Below, piece by piece: positions 16,180 to 24,521 of a stretch of DNA of 64,000 bases; position 1 is the first letter of the stretch, and each line of letters opens with the position of its first letter. The stretch lies in assembly GCA_050291365.1 (NCBI GenBank), contig JBNKJS010000045.1, forward strand, positions 1 through 64,000, written 5' to 3'. The notes under the pieces were generated by a model. The model was not told where the DNA came from. It saw only the letters and a program-made list of their open reading frames with translations, and made no database searches. The DNA comes from JAAGZL01 sp050291365 (GTDB lineage: Bacteria > Pseudomonadota > Gammaproteobacteria > Chromatiales > Chromatiaceae). The position numbers and the translations under genes are program-made.

Positions 16180-17283
16180 CTATTGTGCCTCTTTATCGAG
16201 TTTGATCCGATCAAGGGCTGCAAACACCTCACCACTGCTATCCTCCATAAGCTTAAAGGACTCCATCAGTGCTGGGTAATCCAGCGGCTGATCCCTGTCG
16301 ATAATTTCAAAAATATCCTTTGTGCCTTGGTGTACTACTGAGTGGGGATATTCCAAGTTGCCATAATGGTTAGAACAGGAAAAGAACTCCATACCCTCAC
16401 CCTCGTAATACCACTTGCCCAGGCGGCAATTGTGATGATCGACAAAATCAAATGCCGCCTCACCCTTATTCACTGAGAGATAGGTGTTCACCTTCCATAA
16501 AACATGATCAAGCTTGGCCAGACTCATAAATACATTATCTGTAGTTACTGAGATCCCTTCGAAATAACCGTCTACCCTATCATTCATTGCAACCAGACCG
16601 CCTCTAAATCCATGCACTGTCTCACTAACCTCCTCAATCTTTTCCGTGAGCTGTGAAGAGGAAGAACTAACCGAACTCACATTTTCATGCAAAGACTTAA
16701 TCACTTCATTGGTTTCAGCGATAGCCGATTGCGTTTTATCCGCCAGCCCCCTTACCTCATCTGCTACAACAGCAAAACCCCTACCCTGTTCGCCAGCCCT
16801 AGCCGCTTCAATCGCAGCATTAAGAGCCAACAGATTGGTCTGCTCGGCAATCCCTCTGATCAGGGCAAGAATCGAGCTAATCTCTTCCGCCCGTGACGAC
16901 ATTCCCTCTACAGCTTCCACAGAGTGTTTAGAAATATCAGTCAAAACACCTAAGTCGTCTGTAATTCCGTTGATACTTACCGCTAATTTGGAAAAGTCAT
17001 TATCAATATCACTAACCGAGTTGATGGCAACTTTGGCCATATCCACGGACCCAGCTAAGTTTGACTGGATATCCTGCAACCCATACTTTAGATGTTCGTT
17101 CTCAAACTCCATCAGCCCACCGATTTGCTGCTCCCTCTCGGCACTATGCTGCTTAAAAACATCCAAATCAGTTGTAACAGCACTCAACTCGGCCTGCGCT
17201 CTCTCAAGCTCCTGACGTAACTCACTGTTCTCACTCTCTAACTCGGCTAAACGCATATTAGCTCTATTATTAAACCAATCCAT
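16180..17283 (-). CDS. Cytosolic chemoreceptor with C-terminal CZB zinc-binding domain
   Basis: A soluble methyl-accepting chemotaxis protein of 367 residues with no membrane segment. An N-terminal coiled coil (about 8-60) leads into the signalling hairpin with the near-universal tip IAEQTNLLALNAAIEAARAG followed by GRGFAVVADEVR. The C-terminal part (about 255-335) is a CZB domain with the zinc-ligand pattern LDHVLWK, HHNCRLGKWYY and PHSVVH. CZB receptors sense zinc, hypochlorite or related redox cues in known cases. Strong SD (GAGGAG) before ATG. Confidence 0.92.
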   Translation of the reverse strand: MDWFNNRANMRLAELESENSELRQELERAQAELSAVTTDLDVFKQHSAEREQQIGGLMEFENEHLKYGLQDIQSNLAGSVDMAKVAINSVSDIDNDFSKLAVSINGITDDLGVLTDISKHSVEAVEGMSSRAEEISSILALIRGIAEQTNLLALNAAIEAARAGEQGRGFAVVADEVRGLADKTQSAIAETNEVIKSLHENVSSVSSSSSQLTEKIEEVSETVHGFRGGLVAMNDRVDGYFEGISVTTDNVFMSLAKLDHVLWKVNTYLSVNKGEAAFDFVDHHNCRLGKWYYEGEGMEFFSCSNHYGNLEYPHSVVHQGTKDIFEIIDRDQPLDYPALMESFKLMEDSSGEVFAALDRIKLDKEAQ

Positions 17284-17429
17284 CTCTATCTCCTCTTACT
17301 TATTTGTATTTTTTCCTTTTTTTATTTTTCGCGGTCAATCCAACGCATTGAGTACGTTAGCGGCGATAACTCACAAATACTTTAGCAAAAAAAAACTACA
17401 ACCTTACAGAACCTCAGGATTAACAAGGC

Positions 17430-17482
17430 CAAAAAAAAAAACAGCTGCCCCCGCATGCTCTCAAGCAACGGAAACAGCTGTT
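17430..17482 (-). terminator. Terminator of the histone-like gene
   Basis: On the minus strand AACAGCTG (17482-17475) pairs with CAGCTGTT (17447-17440) and runs straight into a tract of ten T residues (17439-17430). It lies about 80 bp downstream of the Lys/Ala-rich gene on the same strand. The loop is long (27 bases) but can fold internally. Confidence 0.6.
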
Positions 17483-17564
17483 ATTTTATGCCGAAAATTC
17501 GGACTTAAACTTCTTAAATGGCAGTACCTGCCGATAAGAACATAAACAGAAGCTCTATAAACCC

Positions 17565-17897
17565 TTATTTAGCAACCGCCTTCTTTTTGGCGCGACGCTT
17601 ACGTTTCGTAGGCTTGGTAACAGCACCATACTTCTTTATTGCATCCTTGGTACGGCTTGCAAGAAACTTATCTGTGGCTGCCTGGGTAGACTCCATGAGT
17701 TTAAGCAGTGCGGTGGTACGACGATCACTTTCACGCGCTTGCTTTTTAGCCTCAGCAGCTTCTGCCTTCGCGGCCTTTAGGCTTTCACGCAGCTTGGCCA
17801 TTGCTTCAGCCTGGCGATTCACGGCAGCAACCTTCTTCTTCGCCGCAACCTTTTTCTTTGCAACTCTCTTCTTTGTTGCTCTCTTCTTAACTACCAT
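17565..17897 (-). CDS. Histone H1-like Lys/Ala-rich DNA-binding protein
   Basis: A 110-residue, very basic protein. The first 35 residues repeat KKRVAKKK/VAAKKKVAA-type units, the centre is a helical KAEAAEAKKQ stretch, and the end is again basic (PTKRKRRAKKKAVAK). This composition resembles eukaryotic H1 C-terminal tails and bacterial AlgP/HctB-like proteins, which bind DNA and compact the nucleoid. Start chosen at MVVKKRATKK because GAGGTG lies 4 bases upstream; a further upstream ATG at 17909 is possible. It stands alone with its own terminator. Confidence 0.75.
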   Translation of the reverse strand: MVVKKRATKKRVAKKKVAAKKKVAAVNRQAEAMAKLRESLKAAKAEAAEAKKQARESDRRTTALLKLMESTQAATDKFLASRTKDAIKKYGAVTKPTKRKRRAKKKAVAK

Positions 17898-18125
17898 CAG
17901 ACACCTCATAAATTAAGTTATGAAAAATAGATAAAACATTGCCGTAAGCTAGACAACAATGGGCATTATAGTATTTTTTTTAAAAAAATGTATCAGTAAC
18001 AAACTTTCAGGCCATTATCTTAATAACAGATGACATTAATCAGCTCAGGAAAAACAAAAACTGATCCATCATATATAATATATTCAGCAGCTGAGTTTTG
18101 TATCTACAACAGGATGGCAGTAGTT

Positions 18126-18611
18126 ATGATTAGCAATCGCTCAACAACACAAATACTCACTCACAACTGCTCCAGGATAGCCTTCGCTTTCTGTTTCATT
18201 ACTCTATTCTCACCCCATCAATCCAATGCTGGCGGTGTATGTATGGTGGCAAAAGAACTAGGTAACTCCCTTGCCATAGAGTGGATTGCTGACAAAAATG
18301 AAACGGTTGATAGCGCAATTGAAAAGGCGAAGGTTAGACTTCAGAGCCAGGGGTTTCGCAAGAATAAACTGCAAGATGTGCATGTACAGGCCAACACCAA
18401 TCTGGTCCACGGGCACATGGTAATAATCAAAACAACGTATAAAACCCCATATAAAACAAAGAGGGGAAATACGCGAACCAGTTATGGCTGCGGTTTCAGT
18501 GACACCTCTTCAGCTGATGCCGAACGCGCTGCCATCAGCAATCTCAGAAGCTATTCGTGGGGCTGGAAAAATGATTTTGGCTATGAACTATACGCCAGAC
18601 ATGAATTCTAA
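18126..18611 (+). CDS. Secreted hypothetical protein
   Basis: I do not recognise this protein. Translation from the ATG at 18126 gives about 161 residues with a signal peptide ending near HQSNA/GG, and a small mature domain (about 125 residues) with three cysteines or fewer, a DSAIEKAKVRLQSQGF helix and the segment RTSYGCGFSDTSSADAERAA. The latter resembles the stress-type repeats of DUF4189-like secreted proteins, but the match is weak. An in-frame ATG at 18114 is an alternative start. It meets gatB tail to tail with a 4-bp overlap. Confidence 0.6.
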   Translation: MISNRSTTQILTHNCSRIAFAFCFITLFSPHQSNAGGVCMVAKELGNSLAIEWIADKNETVDSAIEKAKVRLQSQGFRKNKLQDVHVQANTNLVHGHMVIIKTTYKTPYKTKRGNTRTSYGCGFSDTSSADAERAAISNLRSYSWGWKNDFGYELYARHEF

Positions 18612-20047
18612 AGCTTCTGCTTAAGCAACTCATTAACCTGCTGCGGATTCGCCTTGCCCTTTGATGCCTTCATAACCTGACCTACAAAGAACCCGATCAT
18701 CTTACCGCGCTTCTCCTCCTCAGCACTGCGGTAATTCTCCACCTGCTGCGGATTAGATGCGATCACCTCATCCACAATCTGTTCAATAGCACCGCTATCG
18801 GTAATCTGCTTCAGACCCTTGGCCTCAATGATCTCATCCGCACCACCCTCTCCGGCCCAGATAGCATCGAACACCTGTTTGGCAATCTTACCGGAGATCG
18901 TGTTATCCATAATGCGCTGAATAAGTCCACCCAGCATTTCCGCTGTAACTGGAGCCTCGGTAATCTCTATGTTCTCTTTCTTCAAAGCAGCAGTCAGCTC
19001 ACCCATAACCCAGTTGGCGGAGAGCTTGGCATCACCAGATACCTTTGCCACAGCCTCATAGTAATCAGCCAATTCACGACTGGAAATCAGAGAGACAGCA
19101 TCCTGAATACCAAGTCCATACTGATCCATAAAACGTTGGCGCCGCGCCTCCGGCAGCTCTGGCATGTCGGCAGTTACTGCCGCAATAAACTCGTCATCGA
19201 ACTCGACCGGCAGCAGATCAGGATCGGGGAAATAGCGATAGTCGTTTGCCTCTTCCTTGGAGCGCATGGAGCGGGTCTCGTCCTTATTAGCGTCGTACAG
19301 CCTAGTCTCCTGCACCACCTCGCCGCCTGATTCCAAAATATCAATCTGGCGTTCAACCTCAAAGTTGATAGCCTTCTCCATAAAACGAAATGAGTTGATG
19401 TTTTTCAGCTCCGCACGGGTGCCAAACTCCTCTTGCCCCTGGGGACGAATAGAGACATTGGCGTCTACCCGAAAAGAACCCTCCTGCATGTTTCCATCAC
19501 ACACTTCTATGTACTGAACTATCTGATGAATCAACTTAGCATAGGCCACTGCCTCCTTAGCCGAGCGCATATCCGGTTCCGATACGATCTCCAGCAGTGG
19601 AGTGCCGGCACGATTCAGGTCGATACCGCTCATGCCGTGAAAATCTTCATGCAGTGATTTGCCTGCATCCTCTTCCAGATGGGCGCGGGTCACTCCAACG
19701 GTTTTTATCGAACCGTCATCCAATACTATATCCACATGCCCAAGCCCAACGATGGGAAGTTCGTACTGACTTATTTGGTAGCCCTTTGGCAGATCGGGAT
19801 AGAAGTAGTTCTTGCGGGCAAAGATTGAACGCCTGCTAAGCTCAGCACCAATGGCAGTACCGAATTTCACCGCCATGCGCACTACCTCTTCATTCAAGAC
19901 CGGCAATACTCCGGGCATTCCAAGGTCCACACTGCAGGCCTGAGTGTTAGGTTCAGAGCCGAAGGCGGTAGAGGCCCCGGAAAAGATTTTAGACTTTGTG
20001 GCAAGCTGGGCATGAATCTCAAGCCCGATAACAGTTTCCCATTGCAT
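18608..20047 (-). CDS. gatB: Aspartyl/glutamyl-tRNA amidotransferase subunit B
   Basis: Binds and activates mischarged Glu-tRNA-Gln or Asp-tRNA-Asn for amidation by the GatCAB complex. About 479 residues. The catalytic cradle begins WETVIGLEIHAQL and includes CSVDLGMPGVLPV, ARKNYFYPDLPKGYQISQ and DANVSIRP. The C-terminal half is the helical tail with the YqeY-like tRNA-binding domain. The second of two adjacent ATGs (20047) fits better with the upstream GGA. It is the last gene of gatC-gatA-gatB. Confidence 0.97.
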   Translation of the reverse strand: MQWETVIGLEIHAQLATKSKIFSGASTAFGSEPNTQACSVDLGMPGVLPVLNEEVVRMAVKFGTAIGAELSRRSIFARKNYFYPDLPKGYQISQYELPIVGLGHVDIVLDDGSIKTVGVTRAHLEEDAGKSLHEDFHGMSGIDLNRAGTPLLEIVSEPDMRSAKEAVAYAKLIHQIVQYIEVCDGNMQEGSFRVDANVSIRPQGQEEFGTRAELKNINSFRFMEKAINFEVERQIDILESGGEVVQETRLYDANKDETRSMRSKEEANDYRYFPDPDLLPVEFDDEFIAAVTADMPELPEARRQRFMDQYGLGIQDAVSLISSRELADYYEAVAKVSGDAKLSANWVMGELTAALKKENIEITEAPVTAEMLGGLIQRIMDNTISGKIAKQVFDAIWAGEGGADEIIEAKGLKQITDSGAIEQIVDEVIASNPQQVENYRSAEEEKRGKMIGFFVGQVMKASKGKANPQQVNELLKQKL

Positions 20048-20070
20048 CATTCGTATCCAGTCATAACTTT

Positions 20071-21525
20071 TTATTCAAAACTATCTGGCGTTGCCAGATG
20101 CCAATCTGTGACCTGTTGCAGACGGTGCGCCACATTCAACAGCTTTGCCTCAGCAAAATAGTTACCGATGATCTGCAGCCCAACCGGAAGCTGGTCCACC
20201 GGACGCACAGGAATAGACATTCCTGGCAAACCTGCCAGATTCACAGCGATAGTGTAGATATCGGACAAATACATAGTCACAGGGTCATTGGCCTTTTCCC
20301 CCATACCAAATGCGGTAGTGGGTGATGTGGGCCCCATGATTACATCCACCTGCTCAAAGGCGCGTTTAAAATCATCCGAGATCAGATGTCTCAACTGCTG
20401 TGCCTTTAGATAATATGCGTCGTAATAACCGGCCGATAGGGCATAGGTACCGATCATGATGCGGCGCTTCACCTCTGCACCGAAACCTTCACTGCGGGAA
20501 CGCTTATACAGATCTTCAAGATCTTTAGGATCTTCACATCTATGGCCATAACGCACACCGTCAAAGCGGGCTAGATTGGATGAGCACTCCGCCGGCGCCA
20601 CCACATAGTAAGTTGGTACGGCCAGGGCGGTATTAGGCAGGCTGATCTCCATGACCTCAGCGCCCAATCTCTTGTACTCTTCAATCGCATCCTCTATCGA
20701 TGCGGCAACCTGTGGTTCCAGGCCGGCATCAAAATACTCTTTGGGCAGACCTATTTTCAATCCGGCAAGATCATCATTCAGATTTGCAGAATAGTCCGGC
20801 ACCGGCTCATCCACGCTAGTGGAGTCTCTCGGGTCCGCACCGGCCATAGCCTGAAGCATAATGGCTGCATCCTCAGCGCTTCTGGTCATAGGGCCGCCTT
20901 GATCCAGACTGGAGGCAAATGCGATCATGCCGTAGCGGGAAACACGACCATAGGTTGGTTTAATTCCGGTGATACCACAAAAGGCTGCTGGCTGACGAAT
21001 AGAACCACCTGTATCTGTCCCTGTTGCCGCAGCACACAACCTTGCCGCCACGGCCGCAGCCGAACCACCGGAGGAGCCGCCTGGAACCTTTTCCAGGTCC
21101 CAAGGGTTTTTTACCGGACCATACCAGCTGGTTTCGTTCGATGAACCCATGGCGAACTCATCCATATTGGCCTTGCCCAAGGTCACTGCACCCGCAGCAT
21201 TCAGCTTTTCCACCACGGTTGCATCATAGGGAGATATAAAACTATCCAACATGCGGGAACCGCAACTGGTCTTTATCCCCTTGGTGCAAAAAATATCCTT
21301 CTGGATGATAGGTACACCGGTAAGGGTCTCGGCATCTCCAGACTTTATCCTCACATCAGCTGCCTGGGCCTGCGCTATAGCCTCATCTCGGCACTCAGTT
21401 ATCAGGCTGTTCAGCTGACCACCCAGAGAGCCAATACGATCAAGGTAGTGCTGGGTCAATTCGACGCTACTGAACTCGCCTGCGTGCAATCCTGTCGCCA
21501 GCTGTGAAATACTCTTACTATGCAT
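20071..21525 (-). CDS. gatA: Aspartyl/glutamyl-tRNA amidotransferase subunit A
   Basis: Amidase subunit of GatCAB; hydrolyses Gln and supplies ammonia. The 484 residues include the amidase signature around PGGSSGGSAAAVAARLC with the catalytic Ser, the Lys of IIQKDIFCTKG, and the second Ser in GTDTGGSIRQPAAFCG, together forming the Ser-cis-Ser-Lys triad. The ATG at 21525 gives MHSKSISQLATGL; an in-frame TTG lies three codons upstream inside gatC. Only one base separates it from gatC. Confidence 0.97.
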   Translation of the reverse strand: MHSKSISQLATGLHAGEFSSVELTQHYLDRIGSLGGQLNSLITECRDEAIAQAQAADVRIKSGDAETLTGVPIIQKDIFCTKGIKTSCGSRMLDSFISPYDATVVEKLNAAGAVTLGKANMDEFAMGSSNETSWYGPVKNPWDLEKVPGGSSGGSAAAVAARLCAAATGTDTGGSIRQPAAFCGITGIKPTYGRVSRYGMIAFASSLDQGGPMTRSAEDAAIMLQAMAGADPRDSTSVDEPVPDYSANLNDDLAGLKIGLPKEYFDAGLEPQVAASIEDAIEEYKRLGAEVMEISLPNTALAVPTYYVVAPAECSSNLARFDGVRYGHRCEDPKDLEDLYKRSRSEGFGAEVKRRIMIGTYALSAGYYDAYYLKAQQLRHLISDDFKRAFEQVDVIMGPTSPTTAFGMGEKANDPVTMYLSDIYTIAVNLAGLPGMSIPVRPVDQLPVGLQIIGNYFAEAKLLNVAHRLQQVTDWHLATPDSFE

Positions 21526-21526
21526 C

Positions 21527-21814
21527 TTATTCAATCACCTTTGGAACCAGATAGAGCCCATCTTCGGTCTGGGGAGCGATAGATTGAAACAGCTCACGCT
21601 GGTCCTTTTCCGTCACCTGGTCTGGGCGTAGAGGCTGGATCATATGTAGCGGATGAGCCATGGGAGTCACCTCCGCGGTATCCACAGAACCCATCTGTTC
21701 CACCATATTTAGGATATCGGAGAGGCCGGCGGCCACGGAATCCAGCTCACCCTCATCCACCGCTAAACGGGCAAGATGGGCAATCTTCTCCACATCGTCT
21801 CTTGCTAATGACAT
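21527..21814 (-). CDS. gatC: Aspartyl/glutamyl-tRNA amidotransferase subunit C
   Basis: Small 95-residue subunit that wraps around GatA and stabilises the GatCAB complex. It begins MSLARDDVEKIAHLARL and ends with DGLYLVPKVIE, both typical. The ATG at 21814 has GAGGGAG a few bases upstream, so it is preferred over an upstream in-frame codon at 21832. First gene of the gatCAB operon; its promoter must lie in the 204-bp gap shared with divergent mreB. Confidence 0.95.
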   Translation of the reverse strand: MSLARDDVEKIAHLARLAVDEGELDSVAAGLSDILNMVEQMGSVDTAEVTPMAHPLHMIQPLRPDQVTEKDQRELFQSIAPQTEDGLYLVPKVIE

Positions 21815-22018
21815 AACTCCCTCGGAAAACATATAAAGGCAAAGTCGGTAAAATTACCATAATCGTTGAATCACTGCAGGGAAAACTGTGATAAATTGCG
21901 ATTTCTGGGTGATAGTTTCTTGCTCAACCCTCTGCACGTTGTTAGATTATGTCAGTTCAGAGGTGGCTTTACAGCCCCAACCCATTAACGCAGTACTTTT
22001 TGAGACAATTATCAGGCT

Positions 22019-23065
22019 ATGTTACGACGCATCAGAGGGATTTTTTCCAACGACCTTTCCATCGACCTTGGAACGGCAAACACCCTAATCTATACCCGTG
22101 GCCGCGGGATTGTATTGAATGAGCCATCGGTGGTAGCCATTCGTCAGGACCGCAACTCAAGCGGTGGCAGGTCGGTGGTAGCTGTTGGAGAGGAGGCAAA
22201 AAAGATGCTGGGACGCACCCCAGCCAATATAACAGCCATTCGCCCATTGAAAGACGGCGTTATTGCCGACTTCACCGTTACCGAGAAGATGCTCCAACAC
22301 TTTATCCGCAAGGTGCATGAAACCAGATTGATCAGGCCTAGCCCTCGAGTCCTGGTCTGCGTCCCATGCGGCTCCACCCAGGTTGAGCGTCGCGCCATCA
22401 AAGAGTCTGCCATCAGCGCCGGAGCGCGTGAGGTATACCTTATCGACGAACCGATGTCCGCGGCTATCGGCGCCGGCCTGCCGATAGATGAGGCCAGGGG
22501 CTCCATGGTGCTGGATATCGGTGGAGGCACCTCCGAAGTGGCTATCATATCCCTGAGCGGGATCGTCTATGCCAACTCGGCACGGGTAGGAGGCGATCGC
22601 CTGGATGAGGCCATCATCAGCTTTGTGCGTAGAAACTATGGCACCCTGATCGGCGAATCAACCGCAGAAATGATAAAAAAGAATATCGGTAGCGCTTACC
22701 CTCGCAACGACATCAAGGAGATGGAGGTAACCGGACGCAACCTGGCAGAGGGTATTCCCAAGAGTTTTATTATCAATAGTAACGAAGTGCTTGAGGCACT
22801 ACAGGAACCGCTCTCAGGCATTGTGGATTCAGTTAAGACCGCCCTGGAGCAAACTCCACCGGAGTTGACCGCAGATGTTGCCGAGCGTGGATTGGTGCTT
22901 ACCGGAGGCGGAGCCCTGTTAAGCAACATAGATAGACTCCTGGAAGAAGAGACCGGACTACCAGTGCTGGTCGCAGAAGACCCCCTAACCTGCGTTGCCC
23001 GCGGCGGCGGCAGGGCGCTAGAGCTCATGGATAGACGCGGAGGGGACGTTTTTGCGGTAGAATAG
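22019..23065 (+). CDS. mreB: Rod-shape determining actin homologue MreB
   Basis: Bacterial actin that forms membrane-bound filaments and guides the Rod complex during lateral wall synthesis. The 348 residues start with the membrane-binding MLRRIRGIFSNDLSIDLGTA and include phosphate loops DLGTANTLIY and MVLDIGGGTSEVAI, and VLTGGGALLSNID near the C-terminus. First gene of a long shape and wall-synthesis cluster. Gap to gatC contains the presumed divergent promoters. Confidence 0.98.
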   Translation: MLRRIRGIFSNDLSIDLGTANTLIYTRGRGIVLNEPSVVAIRQDRNSSGGRSVVAVGEEAKKMLGRTPANITAIRPLKDGVIADFTVTEKMLQHFIRKVHETRLIRPSPRVLVCVPCGSTQVERRAIKESAISAGAREVYLIDEPMSAAIGAGLPIDEARGSMVLDIGGGTSEVAIISLSGIVYANSARVGGDRLDEAIISFVRRNYGTLIGESTAEMIKKNIGSAYPRNDIKEMEVTGRNLAEGIPKSFIINSNEVLEALQEPLSGIVDSVKTALEQTPPELTADVAERGLVLTGGGALLSNIDRLLEEETGLPVLVAEDPLTCVARGGGRALELMDRRGGDVFAVE

Positions 23066-23121
23066 GCCCAAACTATGTCAGGCGTTTTATGCCATAACCA
23101 CAAGAGTTAGGAAGGGCCTCC

Positions 23122-24036
23122 ATTAAACCGATCTTCACATATGGGCCGTCAGTTAACACCCGCCTGGTCATGGCGGTGGTGATATCCCTCGCCATGATGT
23201 TTGGCGGCCACAACCAGAAACACCTGAAGGCCATGCACGACATGCTGGCCACGGCGGTATATCCACTCCATGTAGTGGCCAACCTGCCACTCCAGGTCAG
23301 CAACTGGACCATGGAACTGTTCTCCACCAGGGATCAACTCCAGGAAGAAAATCAAATATTAAAAAGAGAGATCCTGCTACTACAGGCCCAGCAGCAGAAG
23401 TTCGCGGCTCTGGAGAATGAAAACATACGTCTCAGGGATCTGCTTGATTCATCACTCAAGGTCAAAGACCGGGTACTGATTGCAGAACTGGTCGCCGTCA
23501 ATCTAGACCCATATATACACCAGATTTTGATCAACAAGGGTGCCAGCTCAGGGGTGTTTGAGGGGCAACCGGTCCTGGATGCTAATGCAGTGATGGGGCA
23601 GATCACCCGTGTCTCCCCATACACATCAACCGTTCTAATGATAACCGACGCCAGACACTCCCTGCCTATACAGATCCTGCGCACCGGCCAGCGGGCCATT
23701 GCTGTTGGGACCGGCGATATTGATCATTTGAGCATACCGCACCTACCCAACAATACTGATATACAGATTGGAGACCTGCTTGTCACCTCGGGACTAGGTG
23801 GACGCTTTCCGCCAGGCTATCCGGTTGCTACGGTAACAGAGGTAAAGCGAGTTGAGGGCAAGGCCTTTATTGATATAGTAGCCACACCAAACGCCCAACT
23901 TAATCATACCAGGGAGGTCCTGCTGGTCTGGACACTCACTCCCACACGAAAGGGAGCTGAAGAAACCGTAGAGGAGATGCCTGAGGGCAAATCAGAACAG
24001 GCGTCTGAGCAACCAGGACCGGAGGAGCAACAGTGA
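23122..24036 (+). CDS. mreC: Rod-shape determining protein MreC, probable ATT start
   Basis: Bitopic inner-membrane protein of the Rod complex; its periplasmic beta domains activate PBP2. From ATT at 23122 the product is 304 residues and opens xKPIFTYGPSVNTRLVMAVV, which lines up residue for residue with the N-terminus of E. coli MreC (MKPIFSRGP...RL). AGGAAGG lies about 7 bases upstream. The first ATG (23170) would remove 16 conserved residues. A membrane segment (about 16-30), a coiled coil (about 60-100) and the domain with VTSGLGGRFPPGYPVA follow. Overlaps mreD by 4 bases. Confidence 0.9.
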   Translation: MKPIFTYGPSVNTRLVMAVVISLAMMFGGHNQKHLKAMHDMLATAVYPLHVVANLPLQVSNWTMELFSTRDQLQEENQILKREILLLQAQQQKFAALENENIRLRDLLDSSLKVKDRVLIAELVAVNLDPYIHQILINKGASSGVFEGQPVLDANAVMGQITRVSPYTSTVLMITDARHSLPIQILRTGQRAIAVGTGDIDHLSIPHLPNNTDIQIGDLLVTSGLGGRFPPGYPVATVTEVKRVEGKAFIDIVATPNAQLNHTREVLLVWTLTPTRKGAEETVEEMPEGKSEQASEQPGPEEQQ

Positions 24037-24521
24037 CCTCCAGACGCAAACAAGGCCTGTTTATTATCCTGCTGACATTTTTAGTCAGCCTGATAATCAC
24101 TCTGATACCACTACCGGATCTGGTCCGCCCTTTTCGGCCACCATGGTACACCCTGGTATTGATCTACTGGGCCATGGCCCATCCGGAACGGATAGGGGTA
24201 GGGTCTGGCTGGATGCTGGGCCTGATCGTGGATGTAATGACCGGGGCGCTGCCTGGGCAACACGCCCTGACCCTGTCACTGGTTGCATACGTTGTAGTTA
24301 AGCTTCATACCCAAATACGGGTGTTCCCACTATGGCAACAGTCGGTTGTGGTAATGATTCTGCTGTTTCTAGAGCCATTGATAGCAACCTGGGCCATGGG
24401 AATAAGCCACCAGCCGCCTCCTCCTATGCTCTACTGGGTTACACCTGTGATCGGCATGCTGCTGTGGCCATGGGTATTTATAATTCTGCGTAATACAAGG
24501 CGACGATCCCAAATTAATTAA
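24033..24521 (+). CDS. mreD: Rod-shape determining protein MreD
   Basis: Polytopic inner-membrane partner of MreC in the elongation machinery. The 162 residues have about five membrane segments, and the PWYTLVLIYWAMAHPERIG and GWMLGLIVDVMTGALPGQHAL stretches are typical of MreD. Begins with GTG overlapping the mreC stop (GTGA) and overlaps mrdA by one base (TAATG), so translation of mreC-mreD-mrdA appears coupled. Confidence 0.95.
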   Translation: MTSRRKQGLFIILLTFLVSLIITLIPLPDLVRPFRPPWYTLVLIYWAMAHPERIGVGSGWMLGLIVDVMTGALPGQHALTLSLVAYVVVKLHTQIRVFPLWQQSVVVMILLFLEPLIATWAMGISHQPPPPMLYWVTPVIGMLLWPWVFIILRNTRRRSQIN

